A stretch of 64,000 nt of DNA, from the NCBI GenBank assembly GCA_021531795.1, contig JADYUL010000004.1:62001-126000 (forward strand), given 5' to 3'. The DNA is from Lacrimispora saccharolytica. Lineage in GTDB: Bacteria; Bacillota; Clostridia; Lachnospirales; Lachnospiraceae. Below, piece after piece: positions 16,278-25,165 of this stretch. Position 1 is the first letter of the stretch, and each line of letters opens with the position of its first letter. The notes beneath the pieces were generated by a model. That model was not told where the DNA came from. It saw only the letters and a program-made list of their open reading frames with translations, and did no database searches. A program made the position numbers and the translations under genes.

Positions 16278-18284
16278 TTATACTGCCTTTTTTAATTCAT
16301 ACTCGGATACAAACCGCTTGTTGTTTTTATGAATAAGTCCAACCACAACGGCAACCATAACAAGCACAGCAATAAGTCCGGGAACAAATCCATTTCCAAG
16401 CTTACCTGTCGTAATCAGTGTGCCTATCTGATATACAAGAAAAGCAACCGTGTAACCTACTGACAGTTGAAGCGCAATGCCTCCCCATAACCACTTTTTG
16501 CTCTGCATTTCTGAATTCATTGCACCAAGTGCTGCAAAACAAGGCGGCGTATAAAGATTAAACATCAGGTAAGCAAGAGCCGCAACTTTTGTAATTGCCA
16601 TTGCGGATGCAACCACATTACCATCACCAACAAGGGCAAGCTCTTCCGTATCAATAAAAGCACTTAATCCATAGCAAACCGCAAGTGTACCTACTACATT
16701 TTCTTTTGCAATAAAACCGGTTACCGCTGCTGCCGCCAGCTGCCATGCTGCTATACCAACGACCGGAACTAAGATGACTGCAATCGGAGAAGCGATTGAT
16801 GCAAGAATGGAGGTATTTTCCATCCCTTCCTCAACCACATTAAGATGCCAGTCAAAGGACTGCATAATCTGCACAATCGTATTACATACAAGAATAATGG
16901 TTCCTGCCTTGATGATGTATGCCTTGCCTCGGCTAAGCATAGAAACGATCGCTCTTTTCAAGCTTGGAATTTTATACTCCGGCATTTCGATAATGAAGAA
17001 GGATTTTCTGTACTTAAATCCTGTAATCGCTTTTATCAATAATGCGCCCAGGAGAATTAAAACAATACCAACAAAGTACATAAGCGGTCCTACCCAAGAT
17101 GAATCTGAGAAAAATGCACCCACAAACAATGCGATAACAGGAAGCTTCGCGCCACAAGGCATAAACGGTGTCAGCATTGCTGTTGCTCTTCTTTCTCTCT
17201 CATTGCGGATGGTTCGGCATGCCATAATACCGGGGATGGCACATCCGGTACCGATTACCATAGGAATGACAGATTTTCCGGAAAGTCCCACTCTCTTAAA
17301 AATAGGATCCAAAACTACCGTTGCTCTTGCCATGTATCCACAGTCTTCCAAAAGAGCAATCAGGAAGTACATTACCATAACTAGTGGTAAGAAACCTACA
17401 ACAGCGCCTACACCACCAATGATTCCATCTACAAGGAGTGACTGTAAGAACGGATTTGCATTTTCTACAAGACCTGCAACCCATTCCTGGAAGGTTTCAA
17501 TCCATCCAACCAACCAATCCGCAATCCATGTTCCAACAGTAGACTGTGAAATGTAAAATACTCCAAACATAACCAGTGCAAAAATCGGTATGCCAAGCCA
17601 TGGATTTGTAAGAACGGCATCAATCTTGTCCTGACCATTTGTTTCTTTCGTTAAAACTTTACGCTTTTCAACGGAGGAAACAATAGACTTCACAAAGTCA
17701 AAACGCTTTCTGTCCGCCGCCTCTACTTCAGCTTTATTATGTAAGTCAATATCATCCTGCACATAAGGAGCCTTTTGCTCGAGGCCCTTTAGAGAAGCTG
17801 CTTTTGTCACTACCTCTTTTAACCCGATATGACCGGAAGACGTGGAAACCGTCTTAATCACAGGGCAGCCAAGCTTATCCTCCAAAGCCTTCTCATCAAT
17901 CCGGGTGTCCTTCTTTTCATTAATATCACTCTTGTTCAATGCGACCACCACAGGAATGCCCAGTTCCAGAAGCTGTGTGGTAAAGAAAAGACTTCTACTT
18001 AAATTCGTAGCATCTACAATATTAATAATTGCATCAGGATTCTCATTCTTTACATAGACACTGGTAATACTTTCCTCCGATGTGAATGGAGACATGGAAT
18101 AAGCTCCCGGTAAGTCTACAGCAATCAATTCTTCCTTTCCGTCATAATAAGACCTTTTGATTGGGCTTTCCTTCTTCTCTACGGTAACACCGGCCCAGTT
18201 TCCGACCTTTTCATTTCTTCCGGTCAGTGCATTATACATCGTAGTCTTTCCGCTATTGGGATTACCCGCAAATGCGATTCTCAT
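16278..18284 (-). CDS. feoB: Ferrous iron transport protein B
   Basis: 668-residue Fe2+ permease. The N-terminal G-protein domain has G1 GNPNSGKT, G3 DLPGAYS and G4 NKSD. A helical GDI domain and a membrane part with two Gate repeats (GVFYISQSTVGTW; GTGCAIPGIMACRT) and about ten hydrophobic segments follow. GAGGAGG lies 7 nt before the ATG. It has its own promoter and DtxR-type box despite feoA lying just upstream, so the two can be transcribed separately. The Cys-rich peptide gene follows. Confidence 0.97.
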   Translation of the reverse strand: MRIAFAGNPNSGKTTMYNALTGRNEKVGNWAGVTVEKKESPIKRSYYDGKEELIAVDLPGAYSMSPFTSEESITSVYVKNENPDAIINIVDATNLSRSLFFTTQLLELGIPVVVALNKSDINEKKDTRIDEKALEDKLGCPVIKTVSTSSGHIGLKEVVTKAASLKGLEQKAPYVQDDIDLHNKAEVEAADRKRFDFVKSIVSSVEKRKVLTKETNGQDKIDAVLTNPWLGIPIFALVMFGVFYISQSTVGTWIADWLVGWIETFQEWVAGLVENANPFLQSLLVDGIIGGVGAVVGFLPLVMVMYFLIALLEDCGYMARATVVLDPIFKRVGLSGKSVIPMVIGTGCAIPGIMACRTIRNERERRATAMLTPFMPCGAKLPVIALFVGAFFSDSSWVGPLMYFVGIVLILLGALLIKAITGFKYRKSFFIIEMPEYKIPSLKRAIVSMLSRGKAYIIKAGTIILVCNTIVQIMQSFDWHLNVVEEGMENTSILASIASPIAVILVPVVGIAAWQLAAAAVTGFIAKENVVGTLAVCYGLSAFIDTEELALVGDGNVVASAMAITKVAALAYLMFNLYTPPCFAALGAMNSEMQSKKWLWGGIALQLSVGYTVAFLVYQIGTLITTGKLGNGFVPGLIAVLVMVAVVVGLIHKNNKRFVSEYELKKAV

Positions 18285-18300
18285 GATGAATCCTCCTCAT

Positions 18301-18345
18301 ATAATATTTTTTAGTTTCAATTTATCAATGTTAGTTTATTCTAAC
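18301..18345 (-). promoter_or_regulatory. feoB promoter with DtxR-type box
   Basis: TTGATA (18324-18329) and TATTAT (18301-18306) are separated by 17 bp. The inverted repeat GTTAG-N6-CTAAC (18330-18345) abuts the -35 box, where an iron-loaded repressor would block RNA polymerase. The same GTTAG-N6-CTAAC layout occurs before feoA. Confidence 0.75.
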
Positions 18346-18419
18346 CATAGGTTATAAAAAAATAGTGAGATAATCACCATTTTTATCTGATAGGTAATTG
18401 CGTTTGCAATTTCTCTATC

Positions 18420-18632
18420 TTATATTGAAATAGCTTTCGCTAAATCAGTATCAATGTTATATCTGGCGTCCTTGATAGAAACAACACATCCGCCTTTTAT
18501 ATGGGAAATTACAGTAATAGGTTCTCCGCTATAGCATCCCAGAGAGAATAAAAATGACTTTAATTCTTCATCTTCTGTTTGAATTTCTTTCACTATATAT
18601 TCTTCTCCAATCATTGCATCTGCTAAATTCAT
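18420..18632 (-). CDS. feoA: Ferrous iron transport protein A
   Basis: 70-residue SH3-like FeoA domain (VKEIQTEDEELKSFLFSLGC, then EPITVISHIKGGCVVSIKD). It is a small cytosolic partner needed for full FeoB activity. Normal length. The ribosome binding site is weak (GGAAAAAG). The promoter upstream carries two DtxR-type boxes. Confidence 0.93.
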   Translation of the reverse strand: MNLADAMIGEEYIVKEIQTEDEELKSFLFSLGCYSGEPITVISHIKGGCVVSIKDARYNIDTDLAKAISI

Positions 18633-18690
18633 ATCTTTTTCCAGGCCTTTCCGCTCCGTAGTATTCTGTTTATCAATACAATATGAAACA

Positions 18691-18743
18691 GGTTAGTAAT
18701 TCCTAACCACATTGAGTTTAATAAAACTAACCGCTCTTGTCAA
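18691..18743 (-). promoter_or_regulatory. feoA promoter with two DtxR-type boxes
   Basis: The -35 TTGACA (18738-18743) and -10 TAAACT (18715-18720) are 17 bp apart. Box A, GGTTAGTAATTCCTAACC (18691-18708), covers the start of transcription. Box B, GTTTA-N6-CTAAC (18716-18731), covers the -10 and spacer. Centres are 24 bp apart. This is classical repressor placement. Confidence 0.8.
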
Positions 18744-18827
18744 CATATTTTTTCATTAAATTTCATTATTGATATTTTTTCTCATTAGCAAGCTCCGGAA
18801 ATACTTACTCGCATAAATATTATCTAT

Positions 18828-18856
18828 TTGTCTTTTTCATTCAAAAATGATATGAT
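18828..18856 (+). promoter_or_regulatory. Promoter of the DtxR-family regulator gene
   Basis: TTGTCT (18828-18833) and TATGAT (18851-18856) are spaced by 17 bp, about 24 nt before the chosen ATG. Confidence 0.65.
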
Positions 18857-18880
18857 GTGGAAAAAATTGGAGATGCCATA

Positions 18881-19282
18881 ATGAGTTATATTAAACATCG
18901 TGCAGACGAGTCGTTAGAGGATTATTTAGAGACAATTCTTATACTGCAAAAAAGCAGAGGACAGGTTCGTTCAATAGATATTGCAAATGAAATGAATTTC
19001 ACAAAACCAAGTGTCAGTGTTGCCATGAAGAACCTTCGAGAAAAAGGATACATAACGATGGACAGCACCGGGTACATCACGCTGACCGAAACCGGCAGGA
19101 GGCGTGCCGAAGATGTATTAGAACGACATACTATACTTGCTGATTTACTAATGCATATCGGCGTAAGCAAAGAAACCGCCTTGGCTGATGCCTGTAAAGT
19201 CGAACATGATTTGAGTGAGGAAAGCTTTGAAGCAATTAAACAAGCGCTCCATTCCTTAAAGATTTCATCCAACAACAACTAA
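18881..19282 (+). CDS. DtxR/MntR-family metal-dependent repressor
   Basis: 133-residue short-form DtxR protein without the C-terminal SH3 domain. The winged HTH is VRSIDIANEMNFTKPSVSVA followed by MKNLREKGYI. The metal-binding and dimerisation helix contains ERHTILADLLMHIGVS and ACKVEHDLSEESFEAIKQ (C-x2-E-H). The ATG at 18881 follows TTGGAG; a GTG at 18857 in the same frame is less likely. Divergent from feoA and next to three matching boxes, it is the likely iron-responsive repressor of feo. Manganese as the ligand cannot be excluded. Confidence 0.9.
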   Translation: MSYIKHRADESLEDYLETILILQKSRGQVRSIDIANEMNFTKPSVSVAMKNLREKGYITMDSTGYITLTETGRRRAEDVLERHTILADLLMHIGVSKETALADACKVEHDLSEESFEAIKQALHSLKISSNNN

Positions 19283-19520
19283 CCGCAAGCAAAAAGGAAC
19301 CCAAATTGGATTCCTCTTCACTTGTAAGGTATGGTTTGTATGTGGTTTATCAAAATAGGTTATTGTCTTATTTCCCATTGAATGCGCTATCACCAGGATA
19401 AACAGCATTATCGCCTGTATATAACTGAACTAGGATTGTCTGACTATAAGTTATTTTAGCCTGCTTGCGCGGGAGTATACTGCGAGGGAGAGCAGGTAGA
19501 ATCGCGGGAAATTAATATGA

Positions 19521-19736
19521 ATACATCGGGATTGGATTATAACTTGGATTTTCGATGTATTTATGATTGGCAATATTTGGCGATACATCGGAAAGGCCCT
19601 ACATCGGACATTTCCGATGTATGTTCCAAAAACTATACATTCCGGATACATCGGGATTCAACAAAAATAACTGATTCCGATGTATCCTAAAAGAGAATAC
19701 ATCGGAACTCTACAAAATCAAGCAATCCCGATGTAT
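19521..19736. repeat. Phased array of inverted 9-bp half-sites (ATACATCGG / CCGATGTAT)
   Basis: Eight half-sites in strictly alternating orientation start at 19521, 19552, 19583, 19614, 19646, 19677, 19697 and 19728. The intervals are 31, 31, 31, 32, 31, 20 and 31 bp. They form four inverted pairs, each exactly 40 bp long with a 22-bp spacer of differing sequence; seven half-sites are perfect and one is 8/9. Extra near-copies lie at 19599-19607 and 19635-19645. The array is in the 536-bp gap between two convergent genes (19283-19818); I see no gene or good terminator in the rest of that gap. Function unknown. Confidence 0.9.
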
Positions 19737-19818
19737 CTTAAATTCAAAACCTCTCAAAAATTTCCCATATCAATCAAATATAGGCAACAGACAAAACTGT
19801 TTAAGGTCCTATCACCTA

Positions 19819-20982
19819 TTAAGCGCAATAGCTCTTTAGCCTCATTAAGGCATCCGTTAATACTGCACGTGGACATGCGAGATTAATGCGGATAAAGTTA
19901 TCTCCCGAGCGACCGTATTCACAGCCTCCGTTTACACGCAGACCCGTCTCCCGTCGCAGTGCTTCAGCGAATTCATCTGCATTTATCTCATTACCGTCAG
20001 AATCCGTTCCAAGCCTTACCCACAGAAGATATGTTGAATCAGCCTTGATTACGGTAAAGCCGGGAATCTCTTTGGCAATAAATTCTTCTGCAAAATTGCG
20101 GTTATTAAATAAATAGTCATTCAACTGATTCAGCCAGTCCTCTCCTTCCATAAAGGCTGCGATTGTAGCATCCACCGCAAATGCGTTGGGTTCTGCGACC
20201 TCGTCTGTATTTAAAGCCCTGCAGACCTTATGTCGTAATACAGGATTGGGTACCATTACGGCCGCCGAATTAATGCCTGCAATATTGAAGCATTTACTTG
20301 GGGCAAGACAGCTTACAGAGATTTCCGCACAGGTCTCACTAACGCTTGCAAAGGGCACATAGCCGTATCCGGGTCTGACTATATCACAATGAATCTCATC
20401 GCTTATCACGGTAACCCCGTATTTCCTGCAGAGTTCGCCGACCCTTCTTAATTCATCAGTATTCCAGATGTTGCCTGTCGGATTCTGCGGATTACATAGA
20501 ATCATTAACGAAACCTGAGGGTCTGAGAGATCCTTTTCCAGACGTTCAAAATCCATTGAGTAACTGCTTCCGTCAAAAGACAGCGGACTCTCCAGGGGTA
20601 CCCGCCCATTATTTACTATCGAATTAAAGAAGATGTTATAACAGGGAGTCTGGATCAGCACCTTTTCTGCAGGTGTTGTAAGCTTTCTTACACAGGAAGA
20701 AATTGCGGGTACTATGCCGGTACAGAAAATCAGAGCGCCCTTATCAATATTTAGGTTGTGGCGCTTTTTCCACCAATTGACATAGGAATCACTCCACTTG
20801 TCAGTCACAATTGAGTAGCCGAATATACCATGCAGGGCACGATTGCATATTGCATCCTTTATGCAAGGAGCAGTTTCAAAATCCATATCCGCAACCCAGA
20901 GCGCAAGCTCATTGTCAGCAACATCCCACTTTAGGGAACCGGAATTCCTTCTATTAATCTGTTTGTCGAAATCGTAGTTCAT
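19819..20982 (-). CDS. PatB/MalY-type PLP-dependent aminotransferase / C-S beta-lyase
   Basis: 387-residue fold-type I PLP enzyme. Features: N-terminal WVADMDFETAP, cofactor-contacting CNPQNPTGN, DEIHCD, and the Schiff-base Lys in SCLAPSKCFNIAG. The C-terminal NFIRINLACPR holds the carboxylate-binding Arg. MalY/PatB relatives cleave cystathionine or cysteine conjugates, releasing thiol, pyruvate and ammonia. GAGGAAAGACT precedes the ATG. The DUF3737 gene 27 nt upstream suggests cotranscription. The true substrate is uncertain. Confidence 0.92.
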   Translation of the reverse strand: MNYDFDKQINRRNSGSLKWDVADNELALWVADMDFETAPCIKDAICNRALHGIFGYSIVTDKWSDSYVNWWKKRHNLNIDKGALIFCTGIVPAISSCVRKLTTPAEKVLIQTPCYNIFFNSIVNNGRVPLESPLSFDGSSYSMDFERLEKDLSDPQVSLMILCNPQNPTGNIWNTDELRRVGELCRKYGVTVISDEIHCDIVRPGYGYVPFASVSETCAEISVSCLAPSKCFNIAGINSAAVMVPNPVLRHKVCRALNTDEVAEPNAFAVDATIAAFMEGEDWLNQLNDYLFNNRNFAEEFIAKEIPGFTVIKADSTYLLWVRLGTDSDGNEINADEFAEALRRETGLRVNGGCEYGRSGDNFIRINLACPRAVLTDALMRLKSYCA

Positions 20983-21009
20983 AGTCTTTCCTCTGAATTT
21001 TTGAATTTA

Positions 21010-21894
21010 TTATTCGTTGGGATTAGGGTCTTCTGTGAGAATCTTATGTATGATATCACTATCGATTCTTGTATCCGCCGGATTGCAGCGCCTGGGGTTA
21101 AGAATCAGCGTTCCGATTTCTGACGCCTTGATAACTCCTCCGCAGGGGTTCTTAATACTGTCGATTCTGCCCGTGATCTCTACACTCAGATTGGTGGAAT
21201 ATTCAAAAGCAAGTACAGTATCTTCTACTGTACAGTTCTCCATTGTGAGTCCGTCTATATAGCACAGTCCCTGGTCGCTAATGATATGACAGTTGACGAA
21301 TCTTAAGTTCTTGGAATACCAGCCCAGATATTCACCGTTTATGGTGGAATCATATACAGTGACATTCTCACAGTTCCAGAAGGCATCCTTGGAGTTAAGG
21401 ACAGAATTATGAATCTCTATATTCTTCCCGCCATCCAGGAAATAGTTGCCGTCCAGAGTGAGGTTCTCTGCATAGAAGTTGCATGAGTTCATGGCAAAAT
21501 AATCACCGTTCTTAGCCTGAACATTCTTTATCCTGATATTATCACAGGTCCAGAGGGTTTCGGCTGCGTTGGTAAAGTTAACATTATTCAGGGTGATTCC
21601 ACTGCTTCTTCGAAACTCCTTAGGTGCGTGGATCACGGTATCTTCGATTGTCATATTTTTTACATACCACAATCCTGATTTGCCAAGCTCATGGAAAATT
21701 GAATTCTTCACAACTGTGTTGTCAGTATTCCACATAGGGTATTTATATTCGAAACTTGATGCTTCCACACTGATATTTGAAGCATGCTTCAAGGGAGATT
21801 CGCCGTCTCTAAATATTACCTTGCTGTATTTCCTATCTTTTGCGAAGTATTCAGCTCTCTCCCCGATCAATTCTTTGTTTTCTATTGTTTCCAT
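21010..21894 (-). CDS. DUF3737 family right-handed beta-helix protein
   Basis: 294 residues with a regular repeat of short strands (KNMTIEDTVIHA, DNIRIKNVQAK, ENLTLDGNYF, KNIEIHNSVL, ENVTVYDSTI, KNLRFVNCHI). This predicts a right-handed parallel beta-helix, as in pectin-lyase-like folds, but without recognisable catalytic residues or a signal peptide. The opening KELIGERAEYFAKD is characteristic of DUF3737. Such genes often neighbour a PatB-type aminotransferase, as here. Function unknown. AGGAGT precedes the ATG. Confidence 0.85.
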   Translation of the reverse strand: METIENKELIGERAEYFAKDRKYSKVIFRDGESPLKHASNISVEASSFEYKYPMWNTDNTVVKNSIFHELGKSGLWYVKNMTIEDTVIHAPKEFRRSSGITLNNVNFTNAAETLWTCDNIRIKNVQAKNGDYFAMNSCNFYAENLTLDGNYFLDGGKNIEIHNSVLNSKDAFWNCENVTVYDSTINGEYLGWYSKNLRFVNCHIISDQGLCYIDGLTMENCTVEDTVLAFEYSTNLSVEITGRIDSIKNPCGGVIKASEIGTLILNPRRCNPADTRIDSDIIHKILTEDPNPNE

Positions 21895-21918
21895 AATATT
21901 AACTCCTGTTACTGCATT

Positions 21919-22596
21919 TCACTGTATTTTTAAGGTTCTGAGATATTTCTTCTGCTCCTCAGTGATTCTATAACTCTCAATTGCTTTACGGATTGTCATG
22001 TTGTGGGTCCACTTATCCAGACGATTATTCTCCAGATAAGGAATGGTTGCATCCCACTTCTTAGCCAGGGCTGTCGCGAAAAGCCAGGCATTCATCATAT
22101 TGACATAGTATTCACAAGAGCGCACAGTTGAAGCCAGCTTAAGATAATCCGTCCTAAAGTCTTCATCAAGGAACTGGGACATCAGCATATGCAGGCCAAA
22201 TCTGCAGATATAGGTTTCCGGAGACTGAATCCAGATTAACACCTCGGTAATCAGTCTGTCCCTGTTCTTTGTAAGAACCTTTGGTACCTTATTATCCGTT
22301 ACGGACCAGCAGTTCATATATGGCAGAAATGCTTTAATCTCCGCCATACATTCCTCATAATCCTTAATATCCTCTATACTTATAATGTGAAGCAGATTCT
22401 CTTCATAGTATTTGTGCGGAAGTGCGCGTCTGAAAGCCTTTATATCTTCTGACCCCTTAAGCTCCTTAGCAAGAGCCCGGATCTTGGGCACACGGATACC
22501 TATTATGTCCTCTCTTGGAATATTGGGGACAATCCTTGCCTGAAAATCTCCATATGACGGTTCTGTCAGTTCGAGCAATTTTTCACGTATATTCAT
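21919..22596 (-). CDS. DNA alkylation repair protein (AlkD-like HEAT-repeat glycosylase)
   Basis: 225-residue all-helical protein of the DNA alkylation repair family, which excises N3- and N7-alkylated purines. Recognisable parts are GIRVPKIRALAKELKG, EENLLHIISI, CWSVTDN and YVNMMNAWLFATALAKKWD, where the family's catalytic-site Asp/Trp positions are expected. The ATG at 22596 follows AGGAAGG; upstream in-frame Mets lack ribosome binding sites and run through the terminator of the preceding gene. Confidence 0.88.
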   Translation of the reverse strand: MNIREKLLELTEPSYGDFQARIVPNIPREDIIGIRVPKIRALAKELKGSEDIKAFRRALPHKYYEENLLHIISIEDIKDYEECMAEIKAFLPYMNCWSVTDNKVPKVLTKNRDRLITEVLIWIQSPETYICRFGLHMLMSQFLDEDFRTDYLKLASTVRSCEYYVNMMNAWLFATALAKKWDATIPYLENNRLDKWTHNMTIRKAIESYRITEEQKKYLRTLKIQ

Positions 22597-22633
22597 CTTT
22601 ATCCTTCCTACTATAGTAATATACATGTGCATC

Positions 22634-22669
22634 AAAAAATCAAGGCATCTGTATTTGCAGACGCCTTGA
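22634..22669 (-). terminator. Rho-independent terminator after the PqqD-like gene
   Basis: Twelve-position stem (TCAAGGCGTCTG / CAGATGCCTTGA, one G-T pair) with a 6-nt loop, followed on the minus strand by TTTTTT. Confidence 0.85.
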
Positions 22670-22689
22670 TTATAACACACGTAAGTATC

Positions 22690-23043
22690 TTATTCACTTT
22701 TCCATACAACAAATCCATAGCTGTCCAGCACCTGAAAATATTTAACCAGACGTTCATACAGCGGATTGGCCTCATCACCGAATTCCTCTTTGACAAGAAG
22801 ACCCAGACCGGAGATGTCCGTTTCACCGTCAATATGCGGCCATACGAAGCTGCCCATCTTATCCAAGTGAATATGACTGATTCTGGGCTTATGGAAGAAT
22901 TTTTGTGCAAGCATATTGAAGAAGCCTTTATTCTCGATATCCAGGGTCACCATGCCCTCATCATCCTTACTCCAATTTATCTCATTCGGTCTTATCGGAA
23001 TCTTATCAAGATAATTCTTTGAGATCACATCTTTCTTCTTCAT
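22690..23043 (-). CDS. PqqD-like small protein
   Basis: 117 residues resembling the PqqD fold: HIHLDKMGSFVWPHIDGETD, then ISGLGLLVKEEFGDEANPLY and ERLVKYFQVLDSYGFVV. PqqD domains are peptide-recognition elements that deliver precursor peptides to modifying enzymes. No radical-SAM enzyme or precursor peptide is adjacent. The gene follows the OPT transporter by 29 nt and ends at a strong terminator, so it is probably the last gene of that operon. Family placement is from recognition only. Confidence 0.72.
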   Translation of the reverse strand: MKKKDVISKNYLDKIPIRPNEINWSKDDEGMVTLDIENKGFFNMLAQKFFHKPRISHIHLDKMGSFVWPHIDGETDISGLGLLVKEEFGDEANPLYERLVKYFQVLDSYGFVVWKSE

Positions 23044-23072
23044 ACACTCAGTCCCCGTGCTTTTACCACATA

Positions 23073-24986
23073 TTATTCGCTCTTCTTACTCTTCTTCCAA
23101 ACAGAGAACTTGAGAACAGAGAGGATCACAAGTGCGAACACCACAAGACTTGCGATATCAGCACCTACACCTGTCCACGGAACAATTCCCGAGATATCAA
23201 GAAGTCCGTCAACTCCAACAACTGCAAGAAGTGCAAGAAGGATTCCTATAACACCTTCTCCGGCTATCATACCTGAACAGAAGAGAATACCATCATTGAC
23301 TATACGAGTCTTCTCCTTCTCCTCCTTCTTCTGCTTGTCGAGGACCAGTCTCACAATACCACCGGCCATTATGCAGGCATTGAGCTGAATGGGCAGGTAA
23401 ACACCGATTGCAAAAGGAAGCACCGGAATACCTACTATTTCAACAATAATTGCTATGAATACACCGACGAATACAAGTCCCCAGGGAAGGTTGCCACCCA
23501 TTACACCTTCAATGATCATCTTCATAAGTGTAGCCTGAGGTGCTGCCAGCTCCGCTGAACCAAAGCCCCATGCCGAATCAAGAAGATAGAGGGTACCGCC
23601 GATGGCAAGCGCCGATGCACATACACCGATAACCTCACCAATCTGCTGCTTCTTGGGTGTTGCTCCGAGAAGATAACCTGTCTTAAGGTCCTGAGATGTA
23701 TCACCTGCGATAGCGGCTACGATACATATGATAGATCCGATAGCGATAGCACCCTGCATTCCGTGAGCGCCATCATCACCTGTAAGCTTAAGGATGATCG
23801 TTGCAAACAGAAGTGTTGCAATAGCCATACCTGATACAGGGTTGTTGCTGCTTCCAACCAGGCCAACCATTCTTGACGATACTGTCGCAAAGAAGAAGCC
23901 GAAGATCACAACGATGACTGCTCCGATAAGTGAGATCGGGATCGCCGGAACAAGCCAGATTGCAAGTGTACATAATGCGATGCAAAGGATAATAACCTTC
24001 ATGTTGATATCCTGAGCCGTACGTTTATTGGATGTACTTCCTGCACCCTTCATTCCCTTAAGGGCATCCTTGAAGGTGCGTGCAATAAGCGGAAGTGACT
24101 TGATCAAGCTGATAATACCACCGCCCGCAAGAGCACCTGCACCGATATATCTGATGTACTTACCCCAGATTGCTCCTGCACCACCTGCTGCAAACATTGC
24201 ACCTATCGGCTCTGTTCCGGGATACATTACAAGCTGATCACCAAAAAGAACAATCATAGGAATGATAACAACCCAGCTGAGCAAACTTCCTGCGAAAAGA
24301 TAAGAAGAAATTCTGGGTCCGCAGATATATCCAACAGAGAATACAGCGGGATAAATCTGAGTTCCGATCTCACCGGCGTACCCCTTCATTCTGTATGAAA
24401 CTTCGCTGGGTACGGCCTTGATTCCGTCTATAATGAACTTGAATGCAGCTGCAAAGCCCATACCTGCGAAGACAGTTGAAGCCTCTGCTCCGCCTTCTTC
24501 ACCGGCCAAAAGAACCTCTGCACAGGCAGTTCCCTCCGGATAGGGCAGAACTCCATGCTCATTAACTATAAGGGCATTGCGAAGAGGAACCATAAAGAAC
24601 ACACCGAGCAGACCGCCAAGCAGTGCAATAAGTGTAATCTCAATGATTGCAGGCTTGTCCATGGTACCTTCTGCAGCCCATAAGAACAGTGCCGGAAGCG
24701 TGAAGATCGCGCCTGCAGCCACCGACTCTCCCGCAGAACCTACTGTCTGAACAATATTACTCTCCAAAATGGAATTCTTGCGCATGATAACGCGGATAAC
24801 TCCCATAGCTATAACTGCTGCGGGAATTGAAGCAGACACTGTCATACCTACTCTAAGACCAAGGTATGCATTGGCTGCACCGAATACAACCGCCAAGATA
24901 ACACCCATGACTACTGATGCGACCGTAATCTCGGGAGTAATCTTCTCAGCAGGTATGTACGGCTTAAACTCTTTCTTTTCGTTCAT
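23073..24986 (-). CDS. OPT family oligopeptide transporter
   Basis: 637-residue membrane protein of the OPT family with about 15-16 hydrophobic segments. It begins KPYIPAEKITPEITVASVVM and contains AANAYLGLRVGMTVSASIPA, GTACAEVLLAGEEGGAEA and GDTSQDLKTGYLLGATPKKQ, all OPT hallmarks. Members take up small peptides by proton coupling; some move metal chelates. A promoter with 17-bp spacing lies upstream (25023-25051). The downstream PqqD-like gene is likely cotranscribed. Confidence 0.93.
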   Translation of the reverse strand: MNEKKEFKPYIPAEKITPEITVASVVMGVILAVVFGAANAYLGLRVGMTVSASIPAAVIAMGVIRVIMRKNSILESNIVQTVGSAGESVAAGAIFTLPALFLWAAEGTMDKPAIIEITLIALLGGLLGVFFMVPLRNALIVNEHGVLPYPEGTACAEVLLAGEEGGAEASTVFAGMGFAAAFKFIIDGIKAVPSEVSYRMKGYAGEIGTQIYPAVFSVGYICGPRISSYLFAGSLLSWVVIIPMIVLFGDQLVMYPGTEPIGAMFAAGGAGAIWGKYIRYIGAGALAGGGIISLIKSLPLIARTFKDALKGMKGAGSTSNKRTAQDINMKVIILCIALCTLAIWLVPAIPISLIGAVIVVIFGFFFATVSSRMVGLVGSSNNPVSGMAIATLLFATIILKLTGDDGAHGMQGAIAIGSIICIVAAIAGDTSQDLKTGYLLGATPKKQQIGEVIGVCASALAIGGTLYLLDSAWGFGSAELAAPQATLMKMIIEGVMGGNLPWGLVFVGVFIAIIVEIVGIPVLPFAIGVYLPIQLNACIMAGGIVRLVLDKQKKEEKEKTRIVNDGILFCSGMIAGEGVIGILLALLAVVGVDGLLDISGIVPWTGVGADIASLVVFALVILSVLKFSVWKKSKKSE

Positions 24987-25022
24987 ACTTACTATCTCCT
25001 TCTACAAAATGCATATAAGTAA

Positions 25023-25051
25023 AATATATAGAATAAATTACTTTCTGGCAA
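25023..25051 (-). promoter_or_regulatory. Promoter of the OPT transporter operon
   Basis: TTGCCA (25046-25051) and TATATT (25023-25028) are 17 bp apart on the minus strand. Just upstream, GATAACGTATTAA and GATAATGTGATAAC repeats could be a regulator site. Confidence 0.6.
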
Positions 25052-25117
25052 GTTATTTGGTTATCACATTATCGAGTTAATACGTTATCTCACAAAACCA
25101 AATACGGAGCATTTTTG

Positions 25118-25152
25118 CAAAAAAAGGACGTCCTACAGATGCAGAACGTCCT
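25118..25152 (-). terminator. Rho-independent terminator of pfp
   Basis: AAGGACGT...ACGTCCTT stem (25124-25131 with 25145-25152) followed on the minus strand by a run of T residues, 14 nt after the pfp stop. Confidence 0.85.
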
Positions 25153-25165
25153 TAATTCCTACTAA

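Noticed and set aside
19295-19315. Terminator for the DtxR-family gene
   Set aside because: AGGAAC/ATTCCT stem is short and mismatched and no T run follows.
19521-19736. CRISPR array
   Set aside because: The repeats are 9 bp, alternate in orientation and include one 20-bp step. CRISPR repeats are longer and all in one direction, and no cas genes are near.
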